The notes: a model not told the origin generated them from the letters alone. Positions 22,979 through 31,156 are shown, counted from the stretch's first letter. The stretch is 32,407 nt of DNA from Pontiellaceae bacterium (GCA_029939835.1 JAOZSE010000009.1:1-32407), one strand, 5' to 3'. Translations and numbers: made by a program.

Positions 22979-24663
22979 TATAGCTGTTGGGTTACATGCA
23001 GCACCTCTTCAATGGTGGTCAGTCCCTCTTTCACTTTCCGGAATCCGTTGTGCGCCAGCGATTCCATGCCCCCTTCAAGGGCCTTTCTGCGCAACACGAT
23101 ATCGCTCTCCTGCGCGGCCACCGCCTCGCGCAGGACATCCGATGCTTCGAGAAATTCAAAAACGCCTGTTCGTCCGCGGAAGCCGGTGTGCCGGCAGTCG
23201 GGGCACCCCTTCCCGGCATAATAGGTCCACTCTTTGGCATCCGGATAAACAACGGAAACGAGTTCGACCTGTTCGGGCGAGGGTTTGACCGGCTCTTTGC
23301 AGCGCGGACAGATGAGGCGCACCAGCCGCTGGGCAATCACCAGTTTCACGGTGGCAGCGACCAGATAGGGCTCCATGCCGATATCCCGCAGGCGGCTGAA
23401 GGAGGACGGCGCGTCGTTGGTATGCAGGCTGCTGAGCACCAGATGGCCCGTCAGCGAAGAGCGGATGGCGATCTGCGCCGTTTCGAGGTCGCGGATTTCG
23501 CCAATCATGATGATATCGGGGTCCTGCCGCAGAATGGAGCGCAGGCAGTGGGCGAAACTGAGGTCAATCTTCTGATGAACCTGCGTCTGGTTGATCCCGT
23601 CCAGAAGATATTCAATCGGATCCTCCACCGTCTGGATATTCAGCTCGGGGCTTTTAATAAAACTCATCGCGCTGTAGAGGGTGGTGGTTTTGCCGCTGCC
23701 GGTCGGTCCCGTCAGCAGAATAATGCCGTTGGGCTGCTGCAGCACCCGCTTAAATTCTTTCAGCATGGGCGGGTCGAAGCCAACGTCTTTCATGTCCACC
23801 AGCAGCGCGCTCCGGTCCAGAATACGCAGCACCACTTTTTCGCCGTGTGCGACCGGCAGCACGGAAACACGCACGTCAATAACCCGGTCTTCCACTTTAA
23901 ATTTAAACCGGCCGTCCTGCGGGCGGCGGTGCTCGGAGATATCGAGCTCGGAGAGAATTTTAAGACGGGTGGTAATGGCCGCATAGAGGCTGCGCGGCGG
24001 CGGCGTAACCTCGCGAAGCACGCCGTCAATGCGGTAGCGGATGCAAATATATTTTTCCGCCGGTTCAAAATGAATATCGCTGGCGCGGTCGCGAATGGCC
24101 CCCATCAGCAGCAGGTTGACGAACCGGATCACCGGCGCGTCATTGGCCTGGTCCTTGAGCTGGTCGAGTTCTATGTGCCCGGGCGCCTCCGTTTCCGCAT
24201 CAAGGTCTTCGAGCGAAATAATGTCCTGCAGGTTTTCTTCAATATAAGCCGCAGCCCGGTAGGATTCATCAATGGCCTTCCGGATTTCCTCCTCCACACC
24301 GACTGCTTTGTGCACCTCCAGTTTGGTAATGGAACGGACGGTGTCCACCGCGCCCAGATCCAGCGGGTTGGCCATCAGCAGCGTCACGGCGTGCGAATGG
24401 TCCTGCCGGAAGGGTACAAGCGTGTAACGGCGGGCGATTTGCTCGGGCACCAGCTCAATCACCGAACGGTTAATGCGGTGCTCTTCGGGAATCTCAATGA
24501 AAGGAATATGCAGCAGGTCGGAAAACGCGCGGGCCAGCTCCAGCGAAGAGTCCAGCCCGCAGGCTTCGGCCACCTTTTTCAGGGAAGTTTCCGAGCCCGC
24601 GTTTTCATGAAACGCGTCCCGGAGCTGCTTCATACTGATTTTGGTTTTTGTACTGCTATCCAT
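22978..24663 (-). CDS. GspE/PilB-type assembly ATPase
   Basis: About 561 residues from the ATG at 24663, which has AAGGTG seven bases upstream. An N-terminal MshEN-type domain (LHIPFIEIPEEHRINRSVIE) precedes the ATPase core: Walker A GPTGSGKTTTLY, Asp box IQTVEDPIEY, Walker B IIMIGEIRDLETAQIAIRSS and the His box LSSLHTNDAPSSF. The four-cysteine zinc element (CPRC and CPDC, then HTGFRGRTG) is intact. It powers filament extension or secretion from the cytoplasmic face of the inner membrane. Downstream is the platform gene, upstream the secretin. Whether it serves a pilus or secretion cannot be decided from sequence. Confidence 0.95.
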   Translation of the reverse strand: MDSSTKTKISMKQLRDAFHENAGSETSLKKVAEACGLDSSLELARAFSDLLHIPFIEIPEEHRINRSVIELVPEQIARRYTLVPFRQDHSHAVTLLMANPLDLGAVDTVRSITKLEVHKAVGVEEEIRKAIDESYRAAAYIEENLQDIISLEDLDAETEAPGHIELDQLKDQANDAPVIRFVNLLLMGAIRDRASDIHFEPAEKYICIRYRIDGVLREVTPPPRSLYAAITTRLKILSELDISEHRRPQDGRFKFKVEDRVIDVRVSVLPVAHGEKVVLRILDRSALLVDMKDVGFDPPMLKEFKRVLQQPNGIILLTGPTGSGKTTTLYSAMSFIKSPELNIQTVEDPIEYLLDGINQTQVHQKIDLSFAHCLRSILRQDPDIIMIGEIRDLETAQIAIRSSLTGHLVLSSLHTNDAPSSFSRLRDIGMEPYLVAATVKLVIAQRLVRLICPRCKEPVKPSPEQVELVSVVYPDAKEWTYYAGKGCPDCRHTGFRGRTGVFEFLEASDVLREAVAAQESDIVLRRKALEGGMESLAHNGFRKVKEGLTTIEEVLHVTQQL

Positions 24664-24810
24664 CAACGTCACCTTTTTCAATGACTCATAAGCCGTCAGA
24701 AGATTTTTATGGCAAAACCATTTACAGCAAAATCCTGAGAACCCCTCTCCCGAAATCCGGCTGTTGAAAAAATAATTTTGCTGTTCATGATTTTGTTAAC
24801 CATATCTTTT

Positions 24811-24859
24811 GCAGGGCGGGGTCCTTGACTCCGCCTCCGAGGCCTCGGGCCTCGGCTAC
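24811..24859. repeat. Double-hairpin palindromic repeat (GGCGGGGTC family)
   Basis: GGCGGGGTCCTTGACTCCGCC and CCGAGGCCTCGGGCCTCGG form two hairpins ending in CTAC, the same layout as the other elements with a different stem sequence. It fills part of the gap (24664-24862) between the ATPase and secretin genes, ending three bases before the secretin stop; nothing else is recognised there. Confidence 0.75.
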
Positions 24860-24862
24860 AAT

Positions 24863-26623
24863 TCAACCAACCGGAACCGCTTCCATAACCGAGGCTGTTT
24901 TGTCGGCAGGCTCTTCTTCCACAGGCAGGGCCGGTATTTCAGATTCTTCGGCCGCGGCAGGTTCTTCCACGACAGTGGCAGGCTCCTCTTTCGCCGCCGC
25001 AAGATCTTCCAGCACCGTCGCTGTTGCCGTTGGTTTCGCTTCTTCCGGATCGGGCATTTCCTGAATCGGATATTCCATCATCGGTTCGTCTTCGATCAGC
25101 TCCTCCTCTTCGGCGAGAATCATGTCGTAATTGTCTTCGTCCACGACAGTTGCGGAAAGGAAGATCAGCAGGTCTATCGTCACGTTGTCGGCCGTGTTCC
25201 GGTGGAAAAGGCGTCCGAACAGCGGAATACTGCCCAGCAGCGGAAGCTTTTGTACCTCTTCGTTCGTCCGCTCTTCGAGCAGGCCGCCGATCACGATTGT
25301 TTCGCCGTCTTTGGCCATAATCTGCGTTTCCGCTTCGCGGGTGTTAATGACCGGATAGCGCACCAGAATCTCGTCATTGGCTCTTATGGTTTCAAACCCG
25401 ACAACGGTGCTGACGGACGGATGAACGATCATGTTGATGTTGCCGTCGTCACAAATCTGCGGAACGACGTTGAGCTGAATACCGGTGCTTTCATAGCGCT
25501 CCAGCTCGGTGGACTTGGTCGGGGCGCTGGTGCTGCTGCTTTCGTTGATCTCAGTCTTAATAATCGGAAATTTCTGGCCGACTATAATGGTGGCCTCCTG
25601 ATTGTTCAGCGTCAGAATGCGCGGAGCCGAGAGTACTTTGGTATCGTCGTCCTTCTGCAGCAAGTTAATAATTGCAGTCGCCTCCATACTGGCATCCCAA
25701 CCCAGCGCGTTAAAGGAATTATCCCCCAGCGCCAACGAGGACGGGGTGCCCGCAACAATCTGGCCGACATTGCCTCCGTCCAAAGTAAAGGATGCCCCTC
25801 GAAAATCCAGTCCAACGTTCTTTAAAAGGGCCTCATTCACTTCCATAAAGCGTGATTCAATCAGTATCTGCCGCGGCATTTTATCCACTTCGGCAAGGAC
25901 TTTGCCCACGCGGGCCAGGCTGCTGGGCACGTCCGTCACGATCAGCGTCTTGCTCCGAACCTGTCCCTTCTCCTCTTTTTGGTCCACCATCCGCTCCAGC
26001 TTGCCCAGTACAGTGGCGGTGTCTGAACATTCACCGCCGCCCTGCGAAGCAAACTGCCACCCCTTCTGCCCACGGGCCGAAACCACGCTGGCCGAGCCGC
26101 GCGACGAAAGCTGCCCCTCTATAAGCTCTTTCACGTCGCCCGCATCCAGAAAGTGCAGCGTGAACACGCGGGTTTCGAGCGGCTCAACCGCTGCCAGACT
26201 GGCCAGGTTTTCCAGCTTGCTGACCACGACCGTGTCGCCGACCCGGCGATAACCGAAGCCGTAAGGTTTGAGAATGACGTCGAGCGCTTCATCCCACCGC
26301 ACGTTGTTCAGGTGGATACTGACGCCGTCGCTGATCACTTCCGGGCCAATGACCACGTTGCGCTGCGTCTGCATGGCAAACGCATTGAGCACCTGCCGGA
26401 TGGTTCCGCCATCCACGTGGATGGAAACATAATCGGCTGGCGGAGGCTCTTTTTTGACCTGCGCCTCGGTGAGCGTTTCAACCGATATGGTGCCATCCCC
26501 CGCCGGCTCGTCAGCGGGTTCGGTCTGTGCAACCGCTGTCGCGCTGAGCGCGACCCATACAATTCCGCTCAACAGTACCAACAGCCATTTTGTCCGCTGT
26601 TTAGTTTGAATCCTGTGCTTCAT
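24863..26623 (-). CDS. Outer-membrane secretin, PilQ/GspD-like
   Basis: About 586 residues from the ATG at 26623 with AAGGAG six bases upstream. A signal peptide is visible (LLVLLSGIVWVALSATAVAQ). An STN/N0 domain follows (VSIHVDGGTIRQVLNAFAMQ to SIHLNNVRWDEALDVIL), then an N1-like domain and the secretin domain: RQILIESRFMEVNEALLKNV, TGIQLNVVPQICDDGNINM, GETIVIGGLLEERTNEEVQK, LPLLGSIPLFGRLFHRN. An acidic Glu/Ala/Pro tail of about 80 residues is odd for the family. No AMIN domain is seen. It forms the multimeric channel through which the filament or substrates cross the outer membrane. The next gene upstream on the same strand is the PilT-like ATPase. Confidence 0.93.
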   Translation of the reverse strand: MKHRIQTKQRTKWLLVLLSGIVWVALSATAVAQTEPADEPAGDGTISVETLTEAQVKKEPPPADYVSIHVDGGTIRQVLNAFAMQTQRNVVIGPEVISDGVSIHLNNVRWDEALDVILKPYGFGYRRVGDTVVVSKLENLASLAAVEPLETRVFTLHFLDAGDVKELIEGQLSSRGSASVVSARGQKGWQFASQGGGECSDTATVLGKLERMVDQKEEKGQVRSKTLIVTDVPSSLARVGKVLAEVDKMPRQILIESRFMEVNEALLKNVGLDFRGASFTLDGGNVGQIVAGTPSSLALGDNSFNALGWDASMEATAIINLLQKDDDTKVLSAPRILTLNNQEATIIVGQKFPIIKTEINESSSTSAPTKSTELERYESTGIQLNVVPQICDDGNINMIVHPSVSTVVGFETIRANDEILVRYPVINTREAETQIMAKDGETIVIGGLLEERTNEEVQKLPLLGSIPLFGRLFHRNTADNVTIDLLIFLSATVVDEDNYDMILAEEEELIEDEPMMEYPIQEMPDPEEAKPTATATVLEDLAAAKEEPATVVEEPAAAEESEIPALPVEEEPADKTASVMEAVPVG

Positions 26624-26642
26624 GCCGGTCTCCTTATTTGTT

Positions 26643-27713
26643 TCATACATGCGCTTCGATCAGTCGAAGCAGCTCTTTGGGGTTCGTGGTTTTGGACAAT
26701 GCCGCCTGCTCGTGAATCAGATCCAGTGCCAGCAGCTCACGAAGGGATTCGTTCATGGTGATCATCCCCTCCGAGCGGCCTGCCTGAATCATACTGTAAA
26801 TCTGCTCGCTTCTCATTTCGCGGATCAAGCTTCGGATGCCGGAATTGACCCGCATGATCTCGCAGGCCAGTACGCGCTTGGAGCCGTCGTTGGTCATAAT
26901 CAGCTGCTGGGCCACCACGCCCAGCAACACCTGCGAAAGCTGGAAATAAATCTGCTGCTGCTGTTCGGCCGGAAAGACATCCACAATGCGGCTGATGGCG
27001 TGCGAGGTGTCCTGCGTGTGCAGGGTGGCCAGAATCAAGTGGCCCGTTTCCGCCAGCGTCAGCGCCAGATGGATCGTTTCCAAATCGCGAAGCTCACCGA
27101 CCATAATCACATCCGGCGACTGGCGGAACATACTGTGCAGCGCATCGGCAAACGACTCGGCATCGCTGCCGACCTCGCGCTGATCCACAATGCTGTTCAT
27201 ATGGTGGTGCTCATATTCAATGGGATCTTCGATCGTGATAATATGCAGTTTCCGGTGCCGGTTGATATAGTCCACCATGGTCGCCAGCGTGGTGGATTTG
27301 CCGCTGCCCGCCGGCCCCGTCACCAGAAAGAGCCCGGACGGACGGCTGGCAAACTCCTGAATGATTTTCGGCAGGCCCAGCTCGGAAAAGCAGGGTATTT
27401 CATCCGGGATAATTCGTGCCGCGATCGCCGGTGCGCCGCGCTGGAAATAAATATTGAAGCGGAATTTGGCGATGTCTTCAAAGTCGCGTGAAAAATCGAT
27501 CGCCTTGTAGCTCTCGAGCATCATCTGCTGGCGTTCACTGAGAAGCTCCTCCACAAGATGTTGTAGTTCGTCCTTGTGGAGCGGCGGTGAAGCCAACTGT
27601 TCCAGCGTTCCATTGATGCGGATTTGCGGGGACGCCCCAGCCGTCAGCAGGAGATCGGATGCTCCCCGCTTTTTTACATCCAGAAGAAATGTTCTGAAAA
27701 ATTCCGATCCCAT
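26643..27713 (-). CDS. pilT: PilT-like retraction ATPase
   Basis: About 356 residues from the ATG at 27713, the usual PilT length. MGSEFFRTFLLDVKKRGASD starts as in the family; Walker A is GPAGSGKSTTLATM, the Asp box IITIEDPIEYEH, Walker B DVIMVGELRDLETI, and the His box LATLHTQDTSHA. The near-C-terminal GIRSLIREMRSEQI corresponds to the AIRNLIRE motif needed for retraction. A TTGACA/GATAAA promoter places the transcript start about ten bases before this ATG. A longer frame to an ATG at 27881 has a strong AAGGAG site, but its extra 56 residues are not PilT-like. Presence of this gene favours a true retractable pilus over a pure type II system. Confidence 0.9.
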   Translation of the reverse strand: MGSEFFRTFLLDVKKRGASDLLLTAGASPQIRINGTLEQLASPPLHKDELQHLVEELLSERQQMMLESYKAIDFSRDFEDIAKFRFNIYFQRGAPAIAARIIPDEIPCFSELGLPKIIQEFASRPSGLFLVTGPAGSGKSTTLATMVDYINRHRKLHIITIEDPIEYEHHHMNSIVDQREVGSDAESFADALHSMFRQSPDVIMVGELRDLETIHLALTLAETGHLILATLHTQDTSHAISRIVDVFPAEQQQQIYFQLSQVLLGVVAQQLIMTNDGSKRVLACEIMRVNSGIRSLIREMRSEQIYSMIQAGRSEGMITMNESLRELLALDLIHEQAALSKTTNPKELLRLIEAHV

Positions 27714-27729
27714 AATCTTATTGCCCGTG

Positions 27730-27758
27730 TTTATCTCACATTGCTGCGGGGCTGTCAA
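27730..27758 (-). promoter_or_regulatory. Candidate promoter of pilT and the pilus locus
   Basis: On the minus strand TTGACA (six of six) is followed after 17 bases by GATAAA (four of six). Transcription would begin near 27723, about ten bases before the ATG at 27713. It could drive pilT and, by readthrough, the genes after it. Confidence 0.5.
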
Positions 27759-27958
27759 ATCGCCTATGTGGTAGTTTTTATGCCGCGCGGGCCATGTCTG
27801 AGCACTATGGAATGTGCCATCGAAAATATGGCCGATCGTGTTCTCCGTCATTACTTCGTCTTGATACGCGGCGGCATTCATTGCAGGACTCCTTGTTCAG
27901 TATGTAACGCATTTAAATGCATAACGACTGAGCAAGCAGTGCCTGTGCCAATTGTCCA

Positions 27959-28102
27959 TCATCTTGTGACTCCTCTTTGGTTGCGGGTTGCCGCAACTGC
28001 ATTGGCGTTGTGCTGCGATAACCGGCGATCAGGATTTATTGCAGAACCAACGTAGAAACGCCCGGATTTTTCAGACTGCAAAATGTAGAGGAAGGCTTTC
28101 AT
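27959..28102 (-). pseudogene. Truncated GIY-YIG nuclease-like gene
   Basis: Forty-seven residues starting MKAFLYILQSEKSGRFYVGS and then INPDRRLSQHN, the start of the small GIY-YIG proteins (UvrC-like N-terminal fold). LYI and FYVGS give the two beta strands of the motif and DRRL the catalytic Arg region. The usual 80-100-residue length is not reached: after ATRNQRG the frame ends without the later Glu. The ATG lies six bases from the tRNA-Thr 3' end. Likely a decayed remnant. Confidence 0.75.
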
Positions 28103-28107
28103 AAAAA

Positions 28108-28182
28108 TGGAGCCAGCGGAGGGAGTCGAACCCCCGACCAGCTGATTACAAATCAGCTGCTCTACCACTGAGCTACGCTGGC
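28108..28182 (-). tRNA. tRNA-Thr (anticodon UGU)
   Basis: On the minus strand the seven-base acceptor GCCAGCG pairs with CGCTGGC, followed by discriminator T and encoded CCA. The D stem is GCTC/GAGC, the anticodon arm GCTGA TTTGTAA TCAGC with anticodon TGT, the T arm GGGGG TTCGACT CCCTC. A complete 75-base cloverleaf reading threonine codons ACA and, by wobble, others. Confidence 0.97.
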
Positions 28183-28299
28183 TTCTGAATAATAGGGGCG
28201 GGATTATGCGGAATGCGCGGGCAAAGTCAATGGCCCAATCGGCGGGCAGGTGGAACTATGCCAATTGATAAAACTTTCCGGGCTATATTTTGGTATTAT

Positions 28300-28356
28300 T
28301 GTGGGGCAGACGCCCTCGTCTGCCATTCTTTCGCAGGCGGGGGCGCCTGCGCCACA
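28300..28356. repeat. Double-hairpin palindromic repeat (GGCAGACG family)
   Basis: TGTGG and CCACA ends enclose GGCAGACGCCCTCGTCTGCC and GCAGGCGGGGGCGCCTGC, separated by ATTCTTTC. Same architecture as the other elements, with unrelated stems. It lies in the 28183-28392 gap, where no gene is seen. Confidence 0.75.
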
Positions 28357-28392
28357 GTGAGAATATACACCGACAAGTTTTGGCAAATGGGA

Positions 28393-28656
28393 TTATCCGC
28401 GTTTATAGCCGGGGCGATGGTGCCACAGGTGCTTGAACCAGAACCGCGCCGTGGCGGCAATCACAAGCATGATGAAGGCGCCGATGGTCAAGATCAGGAA
28501 AAGAGAGCCGCGAGAAGCTCCGGTGGTATAGGCGTCTTCTGAAAAGAAATAGAGCGAAAGAAGCCCGCCCATGATCAAAACAAGAACCGCCGACAGGAGC
28601 AGCCCGCGGTGGGCCCGCAATTTAAACATCGGCACTCTGTCACCCAACAAAATCAT
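28393..28656 (-). CDS. Small two-helix membrane protein, paralog A
   Basis: Eighty-seven residues. AAGGGG lies six bases before the ATG. After a short basic start come two hydrophobic segments (GLLLSAVLVLIMGGLLSLYF, about 18-37, and LFLILTIGAFIMLVIAATA, about 52-70), with SEDAY between them, and a conserved aromatic/basic tail FWFKHLWHHRPGYKRG. The gene at 28790 encodes a clear paralog, and both the SEDAY loop and the tail are conserved while the second loop varies. I do not recognise the family. An inner-membrane location with the His/Trp/Arg-rich tail in the cytoplasm is a reasonable guess. Confidence 0.75.
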   Translation of the reverse strand: MILLGDRVPMFKLRAHRGLLLSAVLVLIMGGLLSLYFFSEDAYTTGASRGSLFLILTIGAFIMLVIAATARFWFKHLWHHRPGYKRG

Positions 28657-28789
28657 TAATCCCCTTGCGCACTTGAATGGCTTATTAAAATGGTTGTCTT
28701 TTTCTCAAAAGTAAATGTCAAAATCGGGAAATTTTGTGAAAGACCCCTTCCGTGAACAACTCCGGCGCCCTGAAACGTTGCGCTGATCC

Positions 28790-29050
28790 TTACCCGTATC
28801 TATAGCCGGTCCGGTGATGCCAAAGGTGCCGGAACCAAAACCGTGACGTGGCGCCAATCAGAAGCATAGCGACGAGACAGACGGTAAAAATTAACACAAA
28901 CGGGCCGCGACAGGCTTCTAAATAGGCGTCTTCTGAAAAGAAATAGAGCGAAAGAAGTCCGCCCACGACAAAAACGAGGAACGCCGCCAAAAGCATTCCA
29001 CGGTCGGCCCGCAATCTAAACATCGGTACTTTGTCACCTGCCAATACCAT
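28790..29050 (-). CDS. Small two-helix membrane protein, paralog B
   Basis: Eighty-six residues with the same plan as the protein at 28393: GDKVPMFRLRADRGMLLAAF, two membrane helices, the identical GGLLSLYFFSEDAY, and the tail SRFWFRHLWHHRTGYRYG. GGAGG lies five bases before the ATG. The two genes are tandem in the same direction with a 133-base gap, which suggests duplication. The gap holds no gene; it has an AT-rich stretch that may be a promoter for copy A. Function is unknown. Confidence 0.75.
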   Translation of the reverse strand: MVLAGDKVPMFRLRADRGMLLAAFLVFVVGGLLSLYFFSEDAYLEACRGPFVLIFTVCLVAMLLIGATSRFWFRHLWHHRTGYRYG

Positions 29051-29298
29051 TCTCTACCTCCAGACCGTTTTAGTCATGATTAATATGGTTCTGTTTACTC
29101 CAAATGTACAGATTTAAAAGAAGCAGTATTCATTCCATACTGCGGCCTGCGCATGGATTAATGGAGTTGCGGGTTAAAAAAGGGCTCTTCGCTACTTGAA
29201 CCGTGCCTCCGGCACTATTTTGCTTTGCAAAATTATTTATCGCTTCCGCCTTCATAAAATTACGGCGCGACAAGACGCTTTCAGGCGCGGGTATTATA

Positions 29299-29350
29299 AG
29301 ATTTCTACACCCGCTTCGTTAGAGGGAGGCAGAGAGGCTCCGAGGTTGGA
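29299..29350. repeat. Third copy of the CACCCGCTTCG repeat
   Basis: ACACCCGCTTCGTTAGAG, then CAGAGAGGCTCCGAGG, closely follows the sequence obtained by reading 15255 to about 15205 on the minus strand. Here it is a single copy, without the inverted partner seen at 15131-15255. Confidence 0.75.
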
Positions 29351-29459
29351 GGGCGACAGCGGTTGTGAAAATATGAAGCTTTTTTGGCTATGACCCATTC
29401 AAAGTGACGAAGAGCCAAAAAGCGATCGGCAGCCGCTTTCAGCTGAAGAATTTTCGGAG

Positions 29460-29487
29460 CCCCGGCGGCATGCACTGCGTGCCGGGG
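29460..29487 (-). terminator. Hairpin after nadB, possible terminator
   Basis: CCCCGGC pairs with GCCGGGG around a 14-base loop, about 28 bases after the nadB stop. No clear T-run follows on the minus strand, so termination is possible but not certain. Confidence 0.45.
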
Positions 29488-29514
29488 AAATAGAAACGAA
29501 TGTGCCCGGAAACC

Positions 29515-31128
29515 CTACTCCACGTCCAGCGGGCCGCCGGGCTTGTCCTGAACGATGGCATGCCGGGCGCGGGCGGCGGTTTCGGGCCAGTCCTCGTTAT
29601 AATGGAGGCCGCGGCTCTCTTTGCGGTGCTGCGCGGAGCGGACGATCAGCTCGGCCACGGCGGCAAGGTTGCGCAGTTCCAGCAGGTCGGCCGTTACCAG
29701 ATATTCCCTGTAATAGCTGCGGATTTCCTCGCGGATGGTGCGGATGCGCCGCCGCGCGCGCGTCAGGCGGCGGTCGGAACGAACAATGCCGACATAGTCC
29801 CACATTACCGTGCGCACTTCGTTCCAGTTGTGCTCGACCACCACCGCCTCGTCGCTCGAAACGGCTTCGCCGAGTTCCCACGGCGGAATCGAAACCTCTG
29901 CAACCGGGCCGGGCTGGTCGGCGGCAATTTCTTGCGCGGTGCAATATCCGCAGACCAGCGCTTCGAGCAGCGAGTTGCTTGCAAGACGGTTGGCGCCGTG
30001 CAGTCCTGTGCTGGCGACTTCGCCGATCGCGTAGAGCCCCGGCATCGCGGTGCGCCCGTTGACATCGGCGACGATCCCGCCGCAGGAGTAGTGTGCCGCA
30101 GGTACCACCGGCACGGGCGCGCGGGCCATATCGAACCCGAAGTTGAGACAGGCCTCGTAGAGCGTCGGAAAACGTTTCTGCAGGAAGTCGGCATCGCGGT
30201 GGGAAATATCAAGATAAACAAACGGGTCGCCGTGCTTTTTCATCACCGAGTCAATGGCGCGCGCGGTAATGTCGCGCGGTGCCAGCGATCCGCGTTTATC
30301 AAAGTCATAAACAAATTCGCGCCCGCGGCGGTCGATCAGCTTTGCGCCCTCCCCGCGCACCGCTTCGCTGATCAAAAATGTTTTGGCGTCCGGATGGTAG
30401 AGACAGGTGGGATGAAACTGGATCATCTCCATGTCGCGAATCGGCAGTCCGGCGCGCCAGGCCATTGCCACGCCGTCGCCGGTGGCGACGTCGGGATTGC
30501 TGGTATAAAGGTAAGCCTTGCCCAGCCCGCCGGTGGCCAGCACGGTAACGGGTGAGCGTACGGCAAAAATTTCGCCGGAGTTTTTATCGAGAAAGTAACA
30601 GCCGATGCAACGATCCTGTCCGGCCAGGCCGATCCAGCCGGTCGGCACCACATCAATGGCCAGCCAGTTTCCGGCGAGGGTGATGTTCGGGTCGGCCTTG
30701 GCGCGGGCGAGCAGGCCGTCAATCAGCGCCTTGCCGGTTACATCGCCTGCATGGAGTACGCGGCGGCGGGAGTGTCCGCCCTCCTGCCCGAGGTCATATT
30801 CTTCCCGGTTTTCGGCACGCCGCTCAAAATGAATCCCGAACTCCTCAAGTTCGGCAATTCGCGCACGCCCCCCTTCGACCACGGCACGCACGGCTTCTTC
30901 CTCGCTCAGGCCGCCACCGGTTTGCAGGGTGTCGGCCACGTGCTCCTCAATGGAATCGTCCGGATCCATCACACAGGCGATGCCGCCCTGTGCATAGCGG
31001 GAATTCCCCTCCTCGGCAGTGCGCTTGGAAACCAGCAGCACCTTGCCATGCGCGCTCAGGTGCAGCGCGGCCGTAAGGCCCGCCAGCCCGCTGCCGACCA
31101 CCAGGAAATCGCTGTCTCGTGTCTGCAT
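29515..31128 (-). CDS. nadB: L-aspartate oxidase
   Basis: Protein of 537 residues. It oxidises L-aspartate to iminoaspartate with FAD, the first step of de novo NAD synthesis. The FAD motif VVGSGLAGLTAALHLS is at the start, followed by SKRTAEEGNSRYAQGGIACV; catalytic and substrate regions include GREFVYDFDKRGSLAPRDI, VPAAHYSCGGIVADVNGRT, and GLHGANRLASNSLLEALVCG, which separates NadB from most fumarate reductase flavoproteins. The C-terminal helical domain is complete. nadA and nadC are not adjacent. It is divergent from fabI with a 145-base gap. Confidence 0.95.
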   Translation of the reverse strand: MQTRDSDFLVVGSGLAGLTAALHLSAHGKVLLVSKRTAEEGNSRYAQGGIACVMDPDDSIEEHVADTLQTGGGLSEEEAVRAVVEGGRARIAELEEFGIHFERRAENREEYDLGQEGGHSRRRVLHAGDVTGKALIDGLLARAKADPNITLAGNWLAIDVVPTGWIGLAGQDRCIGCYFLDKNSGEIFAVRSPVTVLATGGLGKAYLYTSNPDVATGDGVAMAWRAGLPIRDMEMIQFHPTCLYHPDAKTFLISEAVRGEGAKLIDRRGREFVYDFDKRGSLAPRDITARAIDSVMKKHGDPFVYLDISHRDADFLQKRFPTLYEACLNFGFDMARAPVPVVPAAHYSCGGIVADVNGRTAMPGLYAIGEVASTGLHGANRLASNSLLEALVCGYCTAQEIAADQPGPVAEVSIPPWELGEAVSSDEAVVVEHNWNEVRTVMWDYVGIVRSDRRLTRARRRIRTIREEIRSYYREYLVTADLLELRNLAAVAELIVRSAQHRKESRGLHYNEDWPETAARARHAIVQDKPGGPLDVE

Positions 31129-31141
31129 GTTTTTGTAGGGG

Positions 31142-31156
31142 TTCCGGACGTTGGAA
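31142..31156. promoter_or_regulatory. Imperfect TTCC...GGAA palindrome upstream of nadB
   Basis: TTCCGGACGTTGGAA sits 14 bases before the nadB start. One half keeps TTGGAA as in the palindrome at 11103 and the spacing between TTCC and GGAA is the same, but the other half is degenerate. A weak candidate site only. Confidence 0.3.

Larger units (their letters stand above)
29051..29514. other. Intergenic region without a gene, carrying repeats
   Basis: No credible gene is seen. It holds a small GTGCCTCCGGCAC hairpin (29201-29213), the repeat copy at 29299-29350 and the hairpin at 29460-29487. An AT-rich part at 29060-29110 may carry the promoter of the gene at 29050. Confidence 0.6.

Noticed and set aside
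22987-24684. Plus-strand frame of 565 codons opposite the GspE/PilB gene
   Set aside because: The minus strand has intact Walker and zinc motifs; the plus frame has none and no ribosome binding site.
28103-28168. N-terminal extension of the GIY-YIG fragment
   Set aside because: These codons are the reverse strand of the tRNA-Thr gene, so they are not protein coding.
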